A stretch of 53,563 nucleotides of DNA, taken from positions 1 through 53,563 of the forward strand of contig NZ_QSCM01000018.1 in NCBI RefSeq assembly GCF_003463065.1, in the 5' to 3' direction. The notes under the pieces were generated by a model. That model was given only the letters and a program-made list of their open reading frames with translations. It made no database searches and was not told where the DNA came from. Source of the DNA: Blautia sp. OF03-15BH. GTDB lineage: Bacteria > Bacillota > Clostridia > Lachnospirales > Lachnospiraceae. Below are positions 6,982-16,451 of this stretch, in pieces. The number at the start of each line of letters is the position of its first letter. Within the stretch, counting starts at the first letter, position 1. The translations under genes and the position numbers were made by a program.

Positions 6982-9012
6982 TTATTTCTTTTCTTCTGTT
7001 TCTTCAGAAGCTGCCACATACCGGTAGGGGCCTGTCGTGCTCAATTCCGCCTGGGACACCAGGATCTGTGTTCCATCCTCCGGTGCCGCTTCCGGAACAA
7101 CCAGGGTCTCAGGATCCAGATAGAGTGTTTCCAGTTTTTCATCTCCCATATGTACCACGCTGTAACGGGTGAAGTTTTCCCCGCTTACTTTCATGACATG
7201 ATCATAGGTCACATTCACGGCATTGAGTTTCACCGGAGACAGCCCCATAGTCATATTGGAAGGATAATAGGGTGTATCACCTCCATAACAAATGCGGTCT
7301 CCATAGAGGATATCATATTCCAGCTCTTTCAGTTTTTCCAGATACTCCTCTTCTTCCAGCTCTCCGTTTTTCATCTGCTTCCAGCCGTTCTGATGGTAGG
7401 AATTGACCACACCGTCGGTGATGCCAAGGGCGGAAAGGATTTCGGAACCAACTTCATAAGCCTGCAGATCACCGCCCTCAAAGGAGAGTCCTGTATTATC
7501 CCAGATAAAATAGCAGGTATCATAAATCGTTCCTGATTTCAGCTTATCATCGGAAAGATCCAGACTGGGGCAGTGGTCCCCGTACATGACCAGGATCGTA
7601 GGCTCTTTTCTTTTCCGAAGCATGTTCCAGAGGTCTCCCACAAACTGATCCACCTCATAGATCTGGTTGGCATAATAGTTGATCTGATTCAGATAATCTT
7701 CATCCTCTATGACACTGCTTGCCGCAGTCAGATGATGTTCATATTCTGTTTCCGGATCGGAAGGATAGCTTCCGTGAGACTGAACGGCCACCGTGAAGAT
7801 AAAATCTTTTTCCGCTGTGGAATCCAGCGCCTTTTCCACCTCTCCCGTCAGCACGGAATCCTTTGCCCAGTCCATAGCGGTATAAGCTTCCGGCCACATA
7901 TATTCCACAGAGTCAAATACATCGAAGCCCAGATTCGGATAGACCAGATTCCGCTCGTAAAAGCTTCCTTCGTGATCATGAATGGCAAAGGATTTATATC
8001 CGTAAGGCTTCAGATTGTAGGCCAGGGATTCACATGTTTTTTCCTTCAGGACTGTTTTATAAGGATATTCGCCGATCCCGAAATCATCGATATTCATACC
8101 TGTGAGCATCTCAAACTCCGAGTTTACGGTTCCTGCACCTATGACCGGCATACTTAAAAAGCCGGAAGCACATTTTTCCGAAAGACGTGTGAAGTTCGGC
8201 AGCGGATTTTCGGAAAATTCAACATCCTTCAGCCGGTTTACATCAAAGAAAGATTCCAGCTGGACCACAACAATGTTCGGACGTTTGGAATCAAACTGTT
8301 CTCCGTTATACGCGGAATCATCGGTCAGGTCTTCAATGGCCTCTGTGGAATATTCTTCCGGCCGGCTGATCCCTACATCGATGAGACTGGCCCCAAAGCA
8401 GTAAAGAAAGCCGTTTTTCTTATAAGACTGGGAAAGCTCCCGGAATTTTGTCTCCAGAAGTTCTGTTTTCTGTCCTGCAAGAATCAGTCCCCAGGCGGCC
8501 AGAAACGTACAGAGGATTGCCGTCACCGACCAGGAAAGCTTTCTTCTTTTCTTCACTGCCGGGATCCGAAAAGCGAGTACCGCAAAGACCAGGATCACAA
8601 GCACCAGAAGGATCACAAGCGCTGCCAGAGCCATCAGACTCAGATATTTGGAAGCCACATTGACACCGTCTTTTAAAAGCAGAAGATCGCTGCTGGTAAA
8701 AGGGGTCACACGGAAGGTCAGGATCACACCGTTGATGATTCCAAGAGTCAGCCAGAAAATGGTAAAAAGAAGCAGAATACTCTTCTGTTTCCTGAAAAGC
8801 AGTGCCAGAGAATAACTGCTTCCCACGATCAGCACATTGACCAGAAAGGCATACGGATGCTGAAAAAGGAACTGAAAGCCGCCGATCAGAGAATGACGGC
8901 AGATGCTCTCGATGACCAGGATCGTCACCACTGCCAACAGTGGAAGCAGGATTGCCGGATTTTCCGGCAGCTGCACTTTTTTTAAAGACAACTTCTTATC
9001 TATTTTTTTCAT
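6982..9012 (-). CDS. LTA synthase family / sulfatase-fold membrane protein
   Basis: 676 aa from the ATG at 9012; a TTG at 9042 would add 10 residues and overlap the previous gene, and its RBS is not clearly better. Several hydrophobic helices lie within the first 180 aa. An extracellular alkaline-phosphatase/sulfatase domain follows: NIVVVQLESFFD near 246-257 (metal-binding Glu), GAGTVNSEFE with the expected Thr nucleophile near 295, and YGDHCPSL. Enzymes of this type polymerise glycerol phosphate on lipoteichoic acid or transfer phospho-alcohols to glycans. Which of these applies is not decidable. The gene starts 11 nt after the GH32 stop, so both are probably one transcript. Confidence 0.8.
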   Translation of the reverse strand: MKKIDKKLSLKKVQLPENPAILLPLLAVVTILVIESICRHSLIGGFQFLFQHPYAFLVNVLIVGSSYSLALLFRKQKSILLLFTIFWLTLGIINGVILTFRVTPFTSSDLLLLKDGVNVASKYLSLMALAALVILLVLVILVFAVLAFRIPAVKKRRKLSWSVTAILCTFLAAWGLILAGQKTELLETKFRELSQSYKKNGFLYCFGASLIDVGISRPEEYSTEAIEDLTDDSAYNGEQFDSKRPNIVVVQLESFFDVNRLKDVEFSENPLPNFTRLSEKCASGFLSMPVIGAGTVNSEFEMLTGMNIDDFGIGEYPYKTVLKEKTCESLAYNLKPYGYKSFAIHDHEGSFYERNLVYPNLGFDVFDSVEYMWPEAYTAMDWAKDSVLTGEVEKALDSTAEKDFIFTVAVQSHGSYPSDPETEYEHHLTAASSVIEDEDYLNQINYYANQIYEVDQFVGDLWNMLRKRKEPTILVMYGDHCPSLDLSDDKLKSGTIYDTCYFIWDNTGLSFEGGDLQAYEVGSEILSALGITDGVVNSYHQNGWKQMKNGELEEEEYLEKLKELEYDILYGDRICYGGDTPYYPSNMTMGLSPVKLNAVNVTYDHVMKVSGENFTRYSVVHMGDEKLETLYLDPETLVVPEAAPEDGTQILVSQAELSTTGPYRYVAASEETEEKK

Positions 9013-9022
9013 AACAGGTATC

Positions 9023-10486
9023 TTATTTTTCCTCCAGAACAATCTTCCGTGCCGTCACATCCATGATCGCTTCGCCATCGCTTTCAAAGAAAATCCCGTC
9101 TGACTCCGCTTCCGTATAGAGCAGGGCAGAAAACACCTCTGCGCCTCCGTCGGCAAAGATCTCCACCGTATAACGGTCCAGCAGGATCCGGAGCGAAAGT
9201 TCCTCTTCTTCTCCTTTTACATACATGCTCCTGCTGTGGACAAGATTCCAGTGAACACCTGAGTGCGTCCGGTCAAATGTAAGGATCTTCTGTTTTCTGT
9301 CGTATGTGACTGTCGTATCGTGCTTTTCTCCTGCTGCAAGAGAAAGCGTCCATCTGTCGTAAGCGGTTCCCTTTAAGGTAATGGCAAGCTCCAGCATTCT
9401 GCCACGGATACCGGAAAGTGCCTGTTTTTCCTTCACGGAAATGTCTGTATACACAGCCTTTTCTTTCAGATAAGCTTCCAGTTCCCTGACCGGGCGCTGG
9501 CAGAGACGGCCGTTTTCCATGAAAAGTTCTCTCGGGATGCTCATGATCCCGCACCAGGGAAAGCCTTCCGGCAGAAAAGCCTTTTCACAGGACTGCATCC
9601 AGCCGATGATGACTCTCCGGCCATCTGCTGTCTCCATCGTCTGAGGTGCATAAAAATCCAGACCATAATCCAGGCTGCGGACATTTTCCCGCTGAAACTT
9701 CATCGTCTCCGGATCGTAAGTCCCTGTCAGGACAATGCAGTTATTTCCCGGATGAAACTCCAGTCCTTCCGCTTCCATCCGGATCGGAGAAACGGTCAGC
9801 GCCCATTTCTCTCCCACCGGAAAGAAATCCGGACATTCCCACATGATGCCAAGTTTTCCGAAGCTCTTGTCCAGAATGGTCTCAAACTTCCAGTTTTTAA
9901 GATCCGGGGAACTGAAAAGAGCCGCCTCACCGCCGTTTTCCTCGCTCCGGCAGCCCACTACTACATAATAGATGTCTCCGTCCTTCCAGATCTTGGGATC
10001 ACGGAAATCCTTCCGGTCATAGCCTGCCGGAAGAAGTGAAGCAGGGATCACCGGATTTTCCGGTGCTTTTTCATAGTTCAGGCCGTCTCCCACTGCCAGA
10101 CACTGCGCCTGATAGCCTTCTCCATCGACATTTTTCACACCTGTATAGACCAGCACCTGTTTTTCGTCCCTGACCAGAGCACTTCCGGAAAAAACGCCCA
10201 GTTCATCATACGGCTGATCCGGTGCCATCGCTGCCGGAAGATATTCCCAGCGGATAAAATCGCTGCTTTTTGCATGGCCCCAGTGCATGCTGTCCCATCT
10301 GGTATCGTAAGGATAATACTGAAAAAAAAGATGATGCTCTCCTTTGTAGTCCGAAAAACCATTCGGGTCGTTCATCCATCCCACGGGATTTGTAAAATGG
10401 ACCGCCGGGCGCGGGATGCCGCCTTTCTTTTCTTTTTCCAGGGCATTTTTTTCGTGTTGTCTCGCTTTTTCTAATAATGTATCCAT
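9023..10486 (-). CDS. Glycoside hydrolase family 32 beta-fructofuranosidase (sucrose-6-phosphate hydrolase type)
   Basis: 487 aa from the ATG at 10486, which has GGAGG 9 nt upstream; a longer frame to 10654 is not supported by an RBS. GH32 signatures are complete: WMNDPNG with the nucleophile Asp, FRDPK (transition-state Asp) and MWECPDFF with the acid/base Glu. A C-terminal beta-sandwich ends in the VEIFADGG segment. No signal peptide, so it acts on sucrose, sucrose-6-phosphate or short fructans inside the cell. No PTS or sugar transporter gene is adjacent, so the phosphate requirement is unknown. Confidence 0.88.
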   Translation of the reverse strand: MDTLLEKARQHEKNALEKEKKGGIPRPAVHFTNPVGWMNDPNGFSDYKGEHHLFFQYYPYDTRWDSMHWGHAKSSDFIRWEYLPAAMAPDQPYDELGVFSGSALVRDEKQVLVYTGVKNVDGEGYQAQCLAVGDGLNYEKAPENPVIPASLLPAGYDRKDFRDPKIWKDGDIYYVVVGCRSEENGGEAALFSSPDLKNWKFETILDKSFGKLGIMWECPDFFPVGEKWALTVSPIRMEAEGLEFHPGNNCIVLTGTYDPETMKFQRENVRSLDYGLDFYAPQTMETADGRRVIIGWMQSCEKAFLPEGFPWCGIMSIPRELFMENGRLCQRPVRELEAYLKEKAVYTDISVKEKQALSGIRGRMLELAITLKGTAYDRWTLSLAAGEKHDTTVTYDRKQKILTFDRTHSGVHWNLVHSRSMYVKGEEEELSLRILLDRYTVEIFADGGAEVFSALLYTEAESDGIFFESDGEAIMDVTARKIVLEEK

Positions 10487-10503
10487 ATGCCTTTTCCTCC
10501 AGA

Positions 10504-10540
10504 AAACGGCAGCGTCCCCCTTCTCGGACACGCCGCCTGC
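10504..10540 (-). terminator. Possible terminator or attenuator between the DUF3794-LysM and GH32 genes
   Basis: Minus-strand GGCGGCGTGTCC / GGGACGCTGCC stem followed by only four T, located between the stop at 10573 and the GH32 RBS. Confidence 0.4.
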
Positions 10541-10572
10541 TGGTATCAATATAATGGATGTTTTTTCAAGAG

Positions 10573-12144
10573 TCAAGACCTCGAAGAAGGAATATTTTTC
10601 AGGATGAGGAGCCTGGTTCCGGGAAGCGCTTCCTCCGTTCCCAGCTGATTCCATTCCCGGATCTTCTCCGGTGTGGTAAGGCAGTCCCTGGCAATGTCCC
10701 AGAGGGTATCCCCTTCCTGTACCAGATATCCCACGATGCCCGGCATTTCCTGGATCCTGGCAAGATCCAGTTCTTTTTCCCGGATGTCCGTAAGAAAAGA
10801 ACCGTTCTGTTCTCTGGCCGCAAAGGCATTCAGGTCGATCCCTGCTTTCACTTCGATCTCCTCACTGTCAACCATGGCTGCGGAGAGCTGCTCCAACCCG
10901 GCATGGAGGCTGAACCTGCAGTGTTCTCCCGGATCTTCTATTTCAATGAGATGAGAAAACGGCACATCCCCTTCCATGACTGCAAAAGGCATGCTGTCAT
11001 CCGAGGTCACATAAAGAATGGAAACTTCCACGGCTCCTTCCACCTGGATCCCCTGCTCTGTCATCCGTGCCTCATCGATACGGACCTCCCCTTTGCTGTG
11101 ACAAAACTGAAGCATCCGCGGTGCTTCCGGATTCATCCGCACCCGGTCAGAAGCACGGCACTTGGAAAAATTCCGGCCTGCCAGGCTCTCATAACCTTCC
11201 TCCCGGCAGACCGGGATCAGTTCTTTTTCCGGCGTGTAAACATCGCTCAGGATCTCTACCGTTTCTTCTTCATAAAGGCGGATGTTGACATTCAGGACCG
11301 CCTCTGCCTGGATCATACGCTCCTCCCCGTCAGGATCCGGCACGGTTTCCAGCCGTACACCGGAAAGAGTGACCTCCACATCCGGGATCTGACCGGAACC
11401 GGAACCGGAACACTCCAGACTCTGCTGGAACGGAAGCGACGTTTCGATCCATTCCCGTGATTTTTTCTCCCCTTCTGTCTCATATAAGACAAAAAGGAAC
11501 AATTCTCCCCGGATGTCGAGACTTTCTTCCTGGATCCGTACATCGACTCCTCTCAGTTCCACACTGTCCCACAGAAGTTCTCCGATATTTGGCTTGCTGG
11601 AGGGCAGCGCCAGTTCTTCTTTTACCCGGACGATATCCTTCTTGCGGACTGCCAGGGAAAGGGGTGTTATTTTTCTGCTTCTGGTACTGACCGAAGCTTC
11701 CCCGTGAAGCTCCACACCTGCCTGCACATCGTAGAGTTCTTCCAGCTCCGCTTCAAAGGAGACCAGCGCCTGCACGCTGAATTTCCGGGAATTGATCAGG
11801 CGTACCTTCAGATCCTCCAGTTCCGGCCGCACATCCACACTGTCACCTGCTGCCGCCCCCGGAAGCGCCAGTTTCTCTTCAAAAGGAAATTCTGCCCGGA
11901 TACGGCAGAGTCTCCGCTCTTCTCCTTCGGATACATACAGGATATGTACCTCCAGCGTACCGGAAAGCTGCACCTGTCCTTCTACTGTCCTCGTCTCCTC
12001 CAGCCTCACTTCTCCACGCTTCTGGATCAGCCCGGCTGCATCCGGCCTTTTATCCGGAATGTTAAAATCTTCCGAAAGCGTCATCCGGCTCTCTCCGTAC
12101 GCCTTCCTGCGGCTCATATGAATGTTTTTCTTCAAAAGTTCCAC
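10573..12144 (-). CDS. DUF3794 and LysM domain protein (spore coat / cortex-associated type)
   Basis: 523 aa starting at GTG 12144, with AGGGGAGG 7 nt upstream. It has three repeats of the DUF3794 pattern (xVxGxLxVxILYxSE, FPFxxxL, then xVRPELEDLKV and RKFSVQALV) at roughly 45-150, 180-300 and 330-450. A C-terminal LysM motif, YLVQEGDTLWDIARDC, at about 472-515 binds peptidoglycan. Such proteins occur in sporulating Clostridia and resemble SafA/SpoVID-type morphogenetic proteins; the role here is inferred from that. No signal peptide, which fits assembly at the forespore surface from the mother-cell side. Confidence 0.8.
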   Translation of the reverse strand: MELLKKNIHMSRRKAYGESRMTLSEDFNIPDKRPDAAGLIQKRGEVRLEETRTVEGQVQLSGTLEVHILYVSEGEERRLCRIRAEFPFEEKLALPGAAAGDSVDVRPELEDLKVRLINSRKFSVQALVSFEAELEELYDVQAGVELHGEASVSTRSRKITPLSLAVRKKDIVRVKEELALPSSKPNIGELLWDSVELRGVDVRIQEESLDIRGELFLFVLYETEGEKKSREWIETSLPFQQSLECSGSGSGQIPDVEVTLSGVRLETVPDPDGEERMIQAEAVLNVNIRLYEEETVEILSDVYTPEKELIPVCREEGYESLAGRNFSKCRASDRVRMNPEAPRMLQFCHSKGEVRIDEARMTEQGIQVEGAVEVSILYVTSDDSMPFAVMEGDVPFSHLIEIEDPGEHCRFSLHAGLEQLSAAMVDSEEIEVKAGIDLNAFAAREQNGSFLTDIREKELDLARIQEMPGIVGYLVQEGDTLWDIARDCLTTPEKIREWNQLGTEEALPGTRLLILKNIPSSRS

Positions 12145-12245
12145 AAAAAAACCTCCCCTGCATCTTCGATTCGAAGTTCCTGCCGGTCCGGAAAAGATTT
12201 CCGGAAACCGTTACAGTGTATGCAGAAAAGGTTTTTCGTATGCCT

Positions 12246-12659
12246 TCAGTCAAAAAATACTTCCTGTTCCAGCCAGGGAAGTTTGATCACCACATACGGA
12301 CAGGAGGATTCCTTCGGAATCTCTTCTCCTGCGTCCGGTCCCATGAGCGTGGAGGAAAAATGGATACCGTCCTCCGCAAGGAGCACCTGGTCCACAGCAA
12401 TGCTGCAGCCTCCCGTTTCCTGTTTTCCGTACCCCCGGATGATATAAAGATATTCCCCTATCCGGTAGCTGATCATCATCTCGGACTCCTTGTTGGCATC
12501 CAGGATGCTCTTCAGTTCACCCGGAATCTCCTCCGGCGGGACCACGGTAAAATCAAGCTTTTCCCCCGTCACTTCTTTTTCTTCTGTCCGTACACAGCCT
12601 GCCAGAAAAAGCGAAAGAGCCAGGCTCAGTGTAAAAAGCCGGATAAGCCATTTTTTCAA
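12246..12659 (-). CDS. PrcB-like lipoprotein
   Basis: 137 aa. An N-terminal lipoprotein signal ends in LFLAGC (Cys 22). The rest matches the PrcB C-terminal domain pattern: RGYGKQETGGCSIAV, then a strand, then CPYVVIKLPW. PrcB in Treponema is part of a protease complex, but in Firmicutes this domain is mostly found in small secreted proteins of unknown role. It lies 54 nt after pabC and may be cotranscribed. No protease gene is adjacent. Confidence 0.7.
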   Translation of the reverse strand: MKKWLIRLFTLSLALSLFLAGCVRTEEKEVTGEKLDFTVVPPEEIPGELKSILDANKESEMMISYRIGEYLYIIRGYGKQETGGCSIAVDQVLLAEDGIHFSSTLMGPDAGEEIPKESSCPYVVIKLPWLEQEVFFD

Positions 12660-12713
12660 TGCTGCTGCCGCCTTGTCTTATCTTCCTTTCAGCATATGCA
12701 GGGCGGGAAGCTC

Positions 12714-13472
12714 TTATGAATGCTGTACTACAGCTTTCTCATAACGCTCCATCCAGCCTTCCGTTATGTTCCGGCTCTGGAATTTCACATCCTCCAGTGC
12801 GCTCACTGGCATGATGCCCAGAAGGGAATTGGTCACAAAACATTCCTCGAATGATTTTACCTCTTCCGGCCGTATCCGTCTCTCCACCACCGGCAAGCCC
12901 TCTTTTTTTCCGGTTTCCAGCACCCACCGGCGCAGGATCCCCGGTAAAATCCCGGAAGAAATCTCCGGTGTATGCAGCGTCCCGTCTTTTACAAAGAACA
13001 GGTTCGAGGTGGCGCCTTCCGCGATCTCCCCTCTGGTATTGAGAAAAACAGGTTCCTGAATATCGCTTCCCCGGACCGCCCTTTTTTCCAGAATGCAGTC
13101 TCCGTAGTTCAGCGATTTCCGGTAGGTGAGAGGCGAAGTCTCGTTCCGCCGCACCTTCGTATAGGCCAGATGAAAGCCTTTCTCATAATCTGCGGGACCG
13201 TAATGGTTCTCTCTGGTGAGAAAAAGGATATTTTCCTCAGATGCCACGATCTTCAGCACTCCGTTTTCCGGGCAGTTTTTTTCTGCCAGGAGTTTTTCCA
13301 CAGCCGCAGCGCTGTAGGGAAAAGTTATCCCCAAAAAGCGGCAGGAATCCACCAGGCGTTCCAGATGCCAGTCCAGAAGGAGCGGCCGTCCTTTTTTCAC
13401 GGCAATGGTCTCAAAAAAACCCAGACCGAAAAAATAGCCCTCATCCACAGTAAACGTTTCTTTTTTTTCCAT
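12714..13472 (-). CDS. pabC: 4-amino-4-deoxychorismate lyase (class IV aminotransferase fold)
   Basis: 252 aa from ATG 13472, four nt after the pabB stop; the frame extends upstream inside pabB but without an RBS. PLP-dependent fold type IV: DEGYFFGLGFFET near the N-terminus, the PLP Lys expected in TYRKSLNYGD, and EGATSNLFFV in the cofactor-phosphate-binding region, then SGILPGILRR. It converts aminodeoxychorismate to p-aminobenzoate and pyruvate. Class IV members also include branched-chain and D-amino-acid aminotransferases, but the position after pabA-pabB makes PabC the clear choice. Confidence 0.85.
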   Translation of the reverse strand: MEKKETFTVDEGYFFGLGFFETIAVKKGRPLLLDWHLERLVDSCRFLGITFPYSAAAVEKLLAEKNCPENGVLKIVASEENILFLTRENHYGPADYEKGFHLAYTKVRRNETSPLTYRKSLNYGDCILEKRAVRGSDIQEPVFLNTRGEIAEGATSNLFFVKDGTLHTPEISSGILPGILRRWVLETGKKEGLPVVERRIRPEEVKSFEECFVTNSLLGIMPVSALEDVKFQSRNITEGWMERYEKAVVQHS

Positions 13473-13476
13473 CCTT

Positions 13477-14826
13477 TTACTCCATGGCCCGAAGAAGGGC
13501 TTTCGCCTTCTGAAGGGTCTCCTCATATTCAAATTCCAGGTCGGATTCGCAGGTAATGCCGCCTCCGACACCCAGATGATACACGCCATCCTGATAAACT
13601 GCCGTCCGGATCACGATGTTCAGATCACAGTCACCGGAAAGAGAAAGATATCCCATGGATCCCGTATAAAGATTTCTGCTGCTGTGCTCCAGTTCATCGA
13701 TGATCTCCATGGCTCTGAGCTTCGGCGCCCCCGTAATGGAGCCGCCCGGAAAGGCCGCTTCGATCAGATCCATGACCGTAAGCTCCGGTCTCAGATCGCC
13801 TTCCACGTTGGAAATGAGATGAAAGACGGTGGCATATTCTTCCACAGAAAAAAGCTCCGTCACCTTTACTGACCCCGGCACACAGACCCGGTTCAGATCG
13901 TTCCTCTCCAGATCTACGATCATGAGAAGCTCGCTTTTGTCTTTTTCCGAAGCCGCAAGCTCTGCCCTGAGAAGTGCATCCTCTTCCAGTGTCTCGCCCC
14001 GTTTTCTGGTTCCCTTGATGGGACGGGTGACCACATGATGATCCTTTACCTTCAGAAAACGTTCCGGTGAAGCTGCCACTACCTGAAAGTCTCCGTAATG
14101 GAAAAAGCCGCCGAACGGAGAGGGATTATTTTTCCGCAGGCTTTTAAAAACGTCATAGGGCGCTTTGTCACTCCGGATCGCAAGCTGCCTGGTCATATTT
14201 GCAATGTAAATGTCACCTTCGATGATATGGCGGATCATCCGGTCAATGGCTGCCTTGTACTCCTCGTGCGTAAAGTCTGGAGTGATGGTAAGCGCTGCTT
14301 TCTCAAAGGTATCCTGATACGGTCTGACAGTTTCCCGTATCAAAGTTTCCACTTCTTCAACCGCCTTCTCCGGTTCCATGGTCTCCCCGTTGGCAGCTAT
14401 ATACACGATCTTTTTCTTTGTATCTTCGATCAAAAAAACATCATAAAACACCAGCACGGCATCCGGCATGTCCACACCGTTTTCGTGCCGGGTCTTCACC
14501 CCTTCTTTTTTTCTGCCGTATTCATAGGAAAAGTAACCGATGGCTCCCGCAGTCAGGGGAAGCTCTGTCTGATTTTCCCGGCGGTGTTCTTTCAGATAGT
14601 TCCGCACATACGCTTCAAAGCCGGTCTTATTTTCCACCCCGTTGACGGTAAAGGTTTCTCCTTTTACCAGCTTCAGATAGGGCTTCAGTCCAAGAATCGA
14701 ATACCGTCCCAGTTCATTTTCCAGGGAAGAATCCAGAAAAGCGATATCTTCTTTTTCATAAAAATTTCCACGTTCAAAAATCTCAGCAAGAGGTATGTAT
14801 GGTTCAAGCGGTCTGATCAGCTGCAT
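13477..14826 (-). CDS. pabB: Aminodeoxychorismate synthase component I
   Basis: 449 aa. The chorismate-utilising domain has the PIKGTRKRG motif. The Lys in PIKGT is the covalent-intermediate residue of PabB, where TrpE has Ala, which separates it from anthranilate synthase. Other conserved blocks are SPERFL, LMIVDLERNDLNRV, GGSITGAPK and GVGGGIT near the C-terminus. It aminates chorismate with ammonia from PabA. Its start overlaps the end of pabA by 23 nt and its stop is four nt before pabC, so the three are translated as a unit for folate synthesis. The N-terminal ~100 aa are the usual tryptophan-site-like domain. Confidence 0.9.
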   Translation of the reverse strand: MQLIRPLEPYIPLAEIFERGNFYEKEDIAFLDSSLENELGRYSILGLKPYLKLVKGETFTVNGVENKTGFEAYVRNYLKEHRRENQTELPLTAGAIGYFSYEYGRKKEGVKTRHENGVDMPDAVLVFYDVFLIEDTKKKIVYIAANGETMEPEKAVEEVETLIRETVRPYQDTFEKAALTITPDFTHEEYKAAIDRMIRHIIEGDIYIANMTRQLAIRSDKAPYDVFKSLRKNNPSPFGGFFHYGDFQVVAASPERFLKVKDHHVVTRPIKGTRKRGETLEEDALLRAELAASEKDKSELLMIVDLERNDLNRVCVPGSVKVTELFSVEEYATVFHLISNVEGDLRPELTVMDLIEAAFPGGSITGAPKLRAMEIIDELEHSSRNLYTGSMGYLSLSGDCDLNIVIRTAVYQDGVYHLGVGGGITCESDLEFEYEETLQKAKALLRAME

Positions 14827-15406
14827 GTCTTTCCCTCCATTCCTCTGAGATCTTTACAAAATTTTCCAGAAGCTCATGCCCGTATTCACTGAGCACTGCC
14901 TCCGGATGAAACTGCACTCCGTACACGGGAAAGCTCTGATGTTCCACTGCCATGACTGCTCCATCCTGAGAACGGGCGGTCACTTTCAGGCAGGCGGGGA
15001 GTTCTCCCTTTGCCGCAAGGGAATGATATCTGGTCACAGAGAAGGTTTCCGGAAGCCCGCGAAAGATCCCTTCCCCCGTATGGGTGATGGGTGTCACCTT
15101 TCCGTGCATGGGACGGGTTCCTTTTTCCACCCGGCCATGGTATTTCTCCACGATGACCTGATGGCCCAGACAAACACCTAAAATAGGGATTTCTCCGGCA
15201 AAGCGCTCCAGCAGCGCATGAGAGAGATGTGCCTCTGAGGGTTTCCCCGGTCCCGGGGAAATAATGATCCCCTCCGGCTGCAGCTCCTCCACCTCTGCCA
15301 CTGTGATCTGGTCGGCTCTCTTTACCAGGATCTTCTGTCCCAGCTCTTCAAAATAAGCAGACAGATTGTATACAAACGAATCATAATTATCCAGCATAAA
15401 ATACAT
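14804..15406 (-). CDS. pabA: Aminodeoxychorismate synthase glutamine amidotransferase subunit
   Basis: 200 aa from the ATG at 15406, with an AGGAGG-like RBS just upstream; a longer frame to 15610 has no support. Class I glutamine amidotransferase: MLDNYDSFVYNL at the N-terminus, GILxSPGPGxP as IIISPGPGKPSE, nucleophile Cys in ILGVCLGHQ, and catalytic His-x-Glu in YGVQFHPEA. It supplies ammonia to PabB. In many Firmicutes the same protein also serves TrpE, so dual use is possible, but no trp gene is present here. Transcribed from the TTGACA-N17-TATGCT promoter at 15491-15519. Confidence 0.9.
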   Translation of the reverse strand: MYFMLDNYDSFVYNLSAYFEELGQKILVKRADQITVAEVEELQPEGIIISPGPGKPSEAHLSHALLERFAGEIPILGVCLGHQVIVEKYHGRVEKGTRPMHGKVTPITHTGEGIFRGLPETFSVTRYHSLAAKGELPACLKVTARSQDGAVMAVEHQSFPVYGVQFHPEAVLSEYGHELLENFVKISEEWRERHAADQTA

Positions 15407-15490
15407 GGCTTTCCTCCTTTTCTGGCTTAAACACTTGTTTTTTCCGAGTCGTTTATCCTTCAAGAAGGTCCGTAACTGGAAGTCTCTCTT

Positions 15491-15519
15491 AGCATACCTT
15501 TTTTGCCTTTTTCTGTCAA
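15491..15519 (-). promoter_or_regulatory. Sigma-A-type promoter of the pab operon
   Basis: On the minus strand TTGACA (15519-15514), 17-bp spacer, TATGCT (15496-15491), about 85 nt before the pabA start. Divergent from the plsC promoter. Confidence 0.65.
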
Positions 15520-15537
15520 CGCTTTCCGTCTTTTCCC

Positions 15538-15566
15538 TTGAATCCCGCTGTCCCATACGGTATACT
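15538..15566 (+). promoter_or_regulatory. Sigma-A-type promoter of plsC
   Basis: TTGAAT (15538-15543), 17-bp spacer, TATACT (15561-15566), 60 nt before the plsC ATG. Confidence 0.6.
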
Positions 15567-15625
15567 GGAAGGGATAAAATATTTTTACCTTGTGCGGGCA
15601 GCGCCTGCACGGAAACGGAGGAAAC

Positions 15626-16366
15626 ATGATTCGTTTAATTCTGGTCCTGATCACTGTGGTGGCCTTTCTCATCCTATCCATTCCGATCCTTGTGGTGGAA
15701 TGGCTCATCGGAAAAAAGAACCCGAAGCTTCGTGACGAAAGCTCTCTTCATATCGTTCAGTTCATATTCCGGCTGCTCCAGTGGCTGGCAGGAATAAAAG
15801 TAACGGTCATCGGCGAGGAACATGTGCCGAAGGACATTCCGGTCCTTTATATCGGAAACCACCGGAGCTTCTTCGACATCGTCATCACCTACGCCCGCTG
15901 TCCCCGGCTCACCGGCTATGTGGCAAAGGACAGTCTGAAAAAAATCCCGCTTCTTTCCACCTGGATGGAACGTCTTTACTGTCTTTTCCTGAACCGGACA
16001 GACATCAAGGAAGGACTTAAGACCATCCTCACCGGCATTGAGCAGATCAAAGGAGGAATTTCCATGTGTATCTTCCCGGAAGGCACACGGAACAAAAACG
16101 AGGATGAGACCAAGCTTCTCCCCTTCAAGGAGGGCAGCTTTAAAATGGCCGAGAAAACCGGCTGTCCCATCATCCTCATGGGCATGAACAACACATCCTC
16201 CATCCTGGAGGATCATTTCCCCTTCATCCGCTCCACCCATGTGGTGCTGGAATACAGCAAGCCCATTTATCCCAAAGAGCTTTCCAAAGAAGACCGGAAG
16301 TTTCTGGGTGCCTACTGTGAACGGCAGCTGACCGAGATAGTGACTCGCAATCAGAAACTAGTGTAA
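15626..16366 (+). CDS. plsC: 1-acyl-sn-glycerol-3-phosphate acyltransferase
   Basis: 246 aa from ATG 15626 with CGGAGG 5 nt upstream. An N-terminal membrane helix spans about 4-28. Acyltransferase motif I is NHRSFFD (HxxxxD, the catalytic pair) and motif III is FPEGTR (acceptor phosphate binding); motif II-like LFLNRTD lies between. It makes phosphatidic acid from lysophosphatidic acid at the inner membrane face. Single-gene unit between the pab promoter and the terminator at 16402. Confidence 0.88.
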   Translation: MIRLILVLITVVAFLILSIPILVVEWLIGKKNPKLRDESSLHIVQFIFRLLQWLAGIKVTVIGEEHVPKDIPVLYIGNHRSFFDIVITYARCPRLTGYVAKDSLKKIPLLSTWMERLYCLFLNRTDIKEGLKTILTGIEQIKGGISMCIFPEGTRNKNEDETKLLPFKEGSFKMAEKTGCPIILMGMNNTSSILEDHFPFIRSTHVVLEYSKPIYPKELSKEDRKFLGAYCERQLTEIVTRNQKLV

Positions 16367-16401
16367 ATCGGAATGCTCTTTCTACAGGCAGTTATCTTGT
16401 G

Positions 16402-16429
16402 AAAAAACGGGCCCGCCGCCCGTTTTTTT
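16402..16429 (+). terminator. Rho-independent terminator of plsC
   Basis: AAAAAACGGGC, short loop, GCCCGTTTTTTT directly before the RBS of the next gene. Confidence 0.75.
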
Positions 16430-16451
16430 CTTACCAAACAGGGAGGTTTTT

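Noticed and set aside
10558..11460. 300-codon plus-strand frame
   Set aside because: Antisense of the DUF3794-LysM gene with Cys/His/Phe-rich composition typical of a shadow.
13477..15406. Reading the pair as trpE-trpG
   Set aside because: PIKGT with Lys and the following pabC gene identify PabB/PabA; no other trp gene is present.
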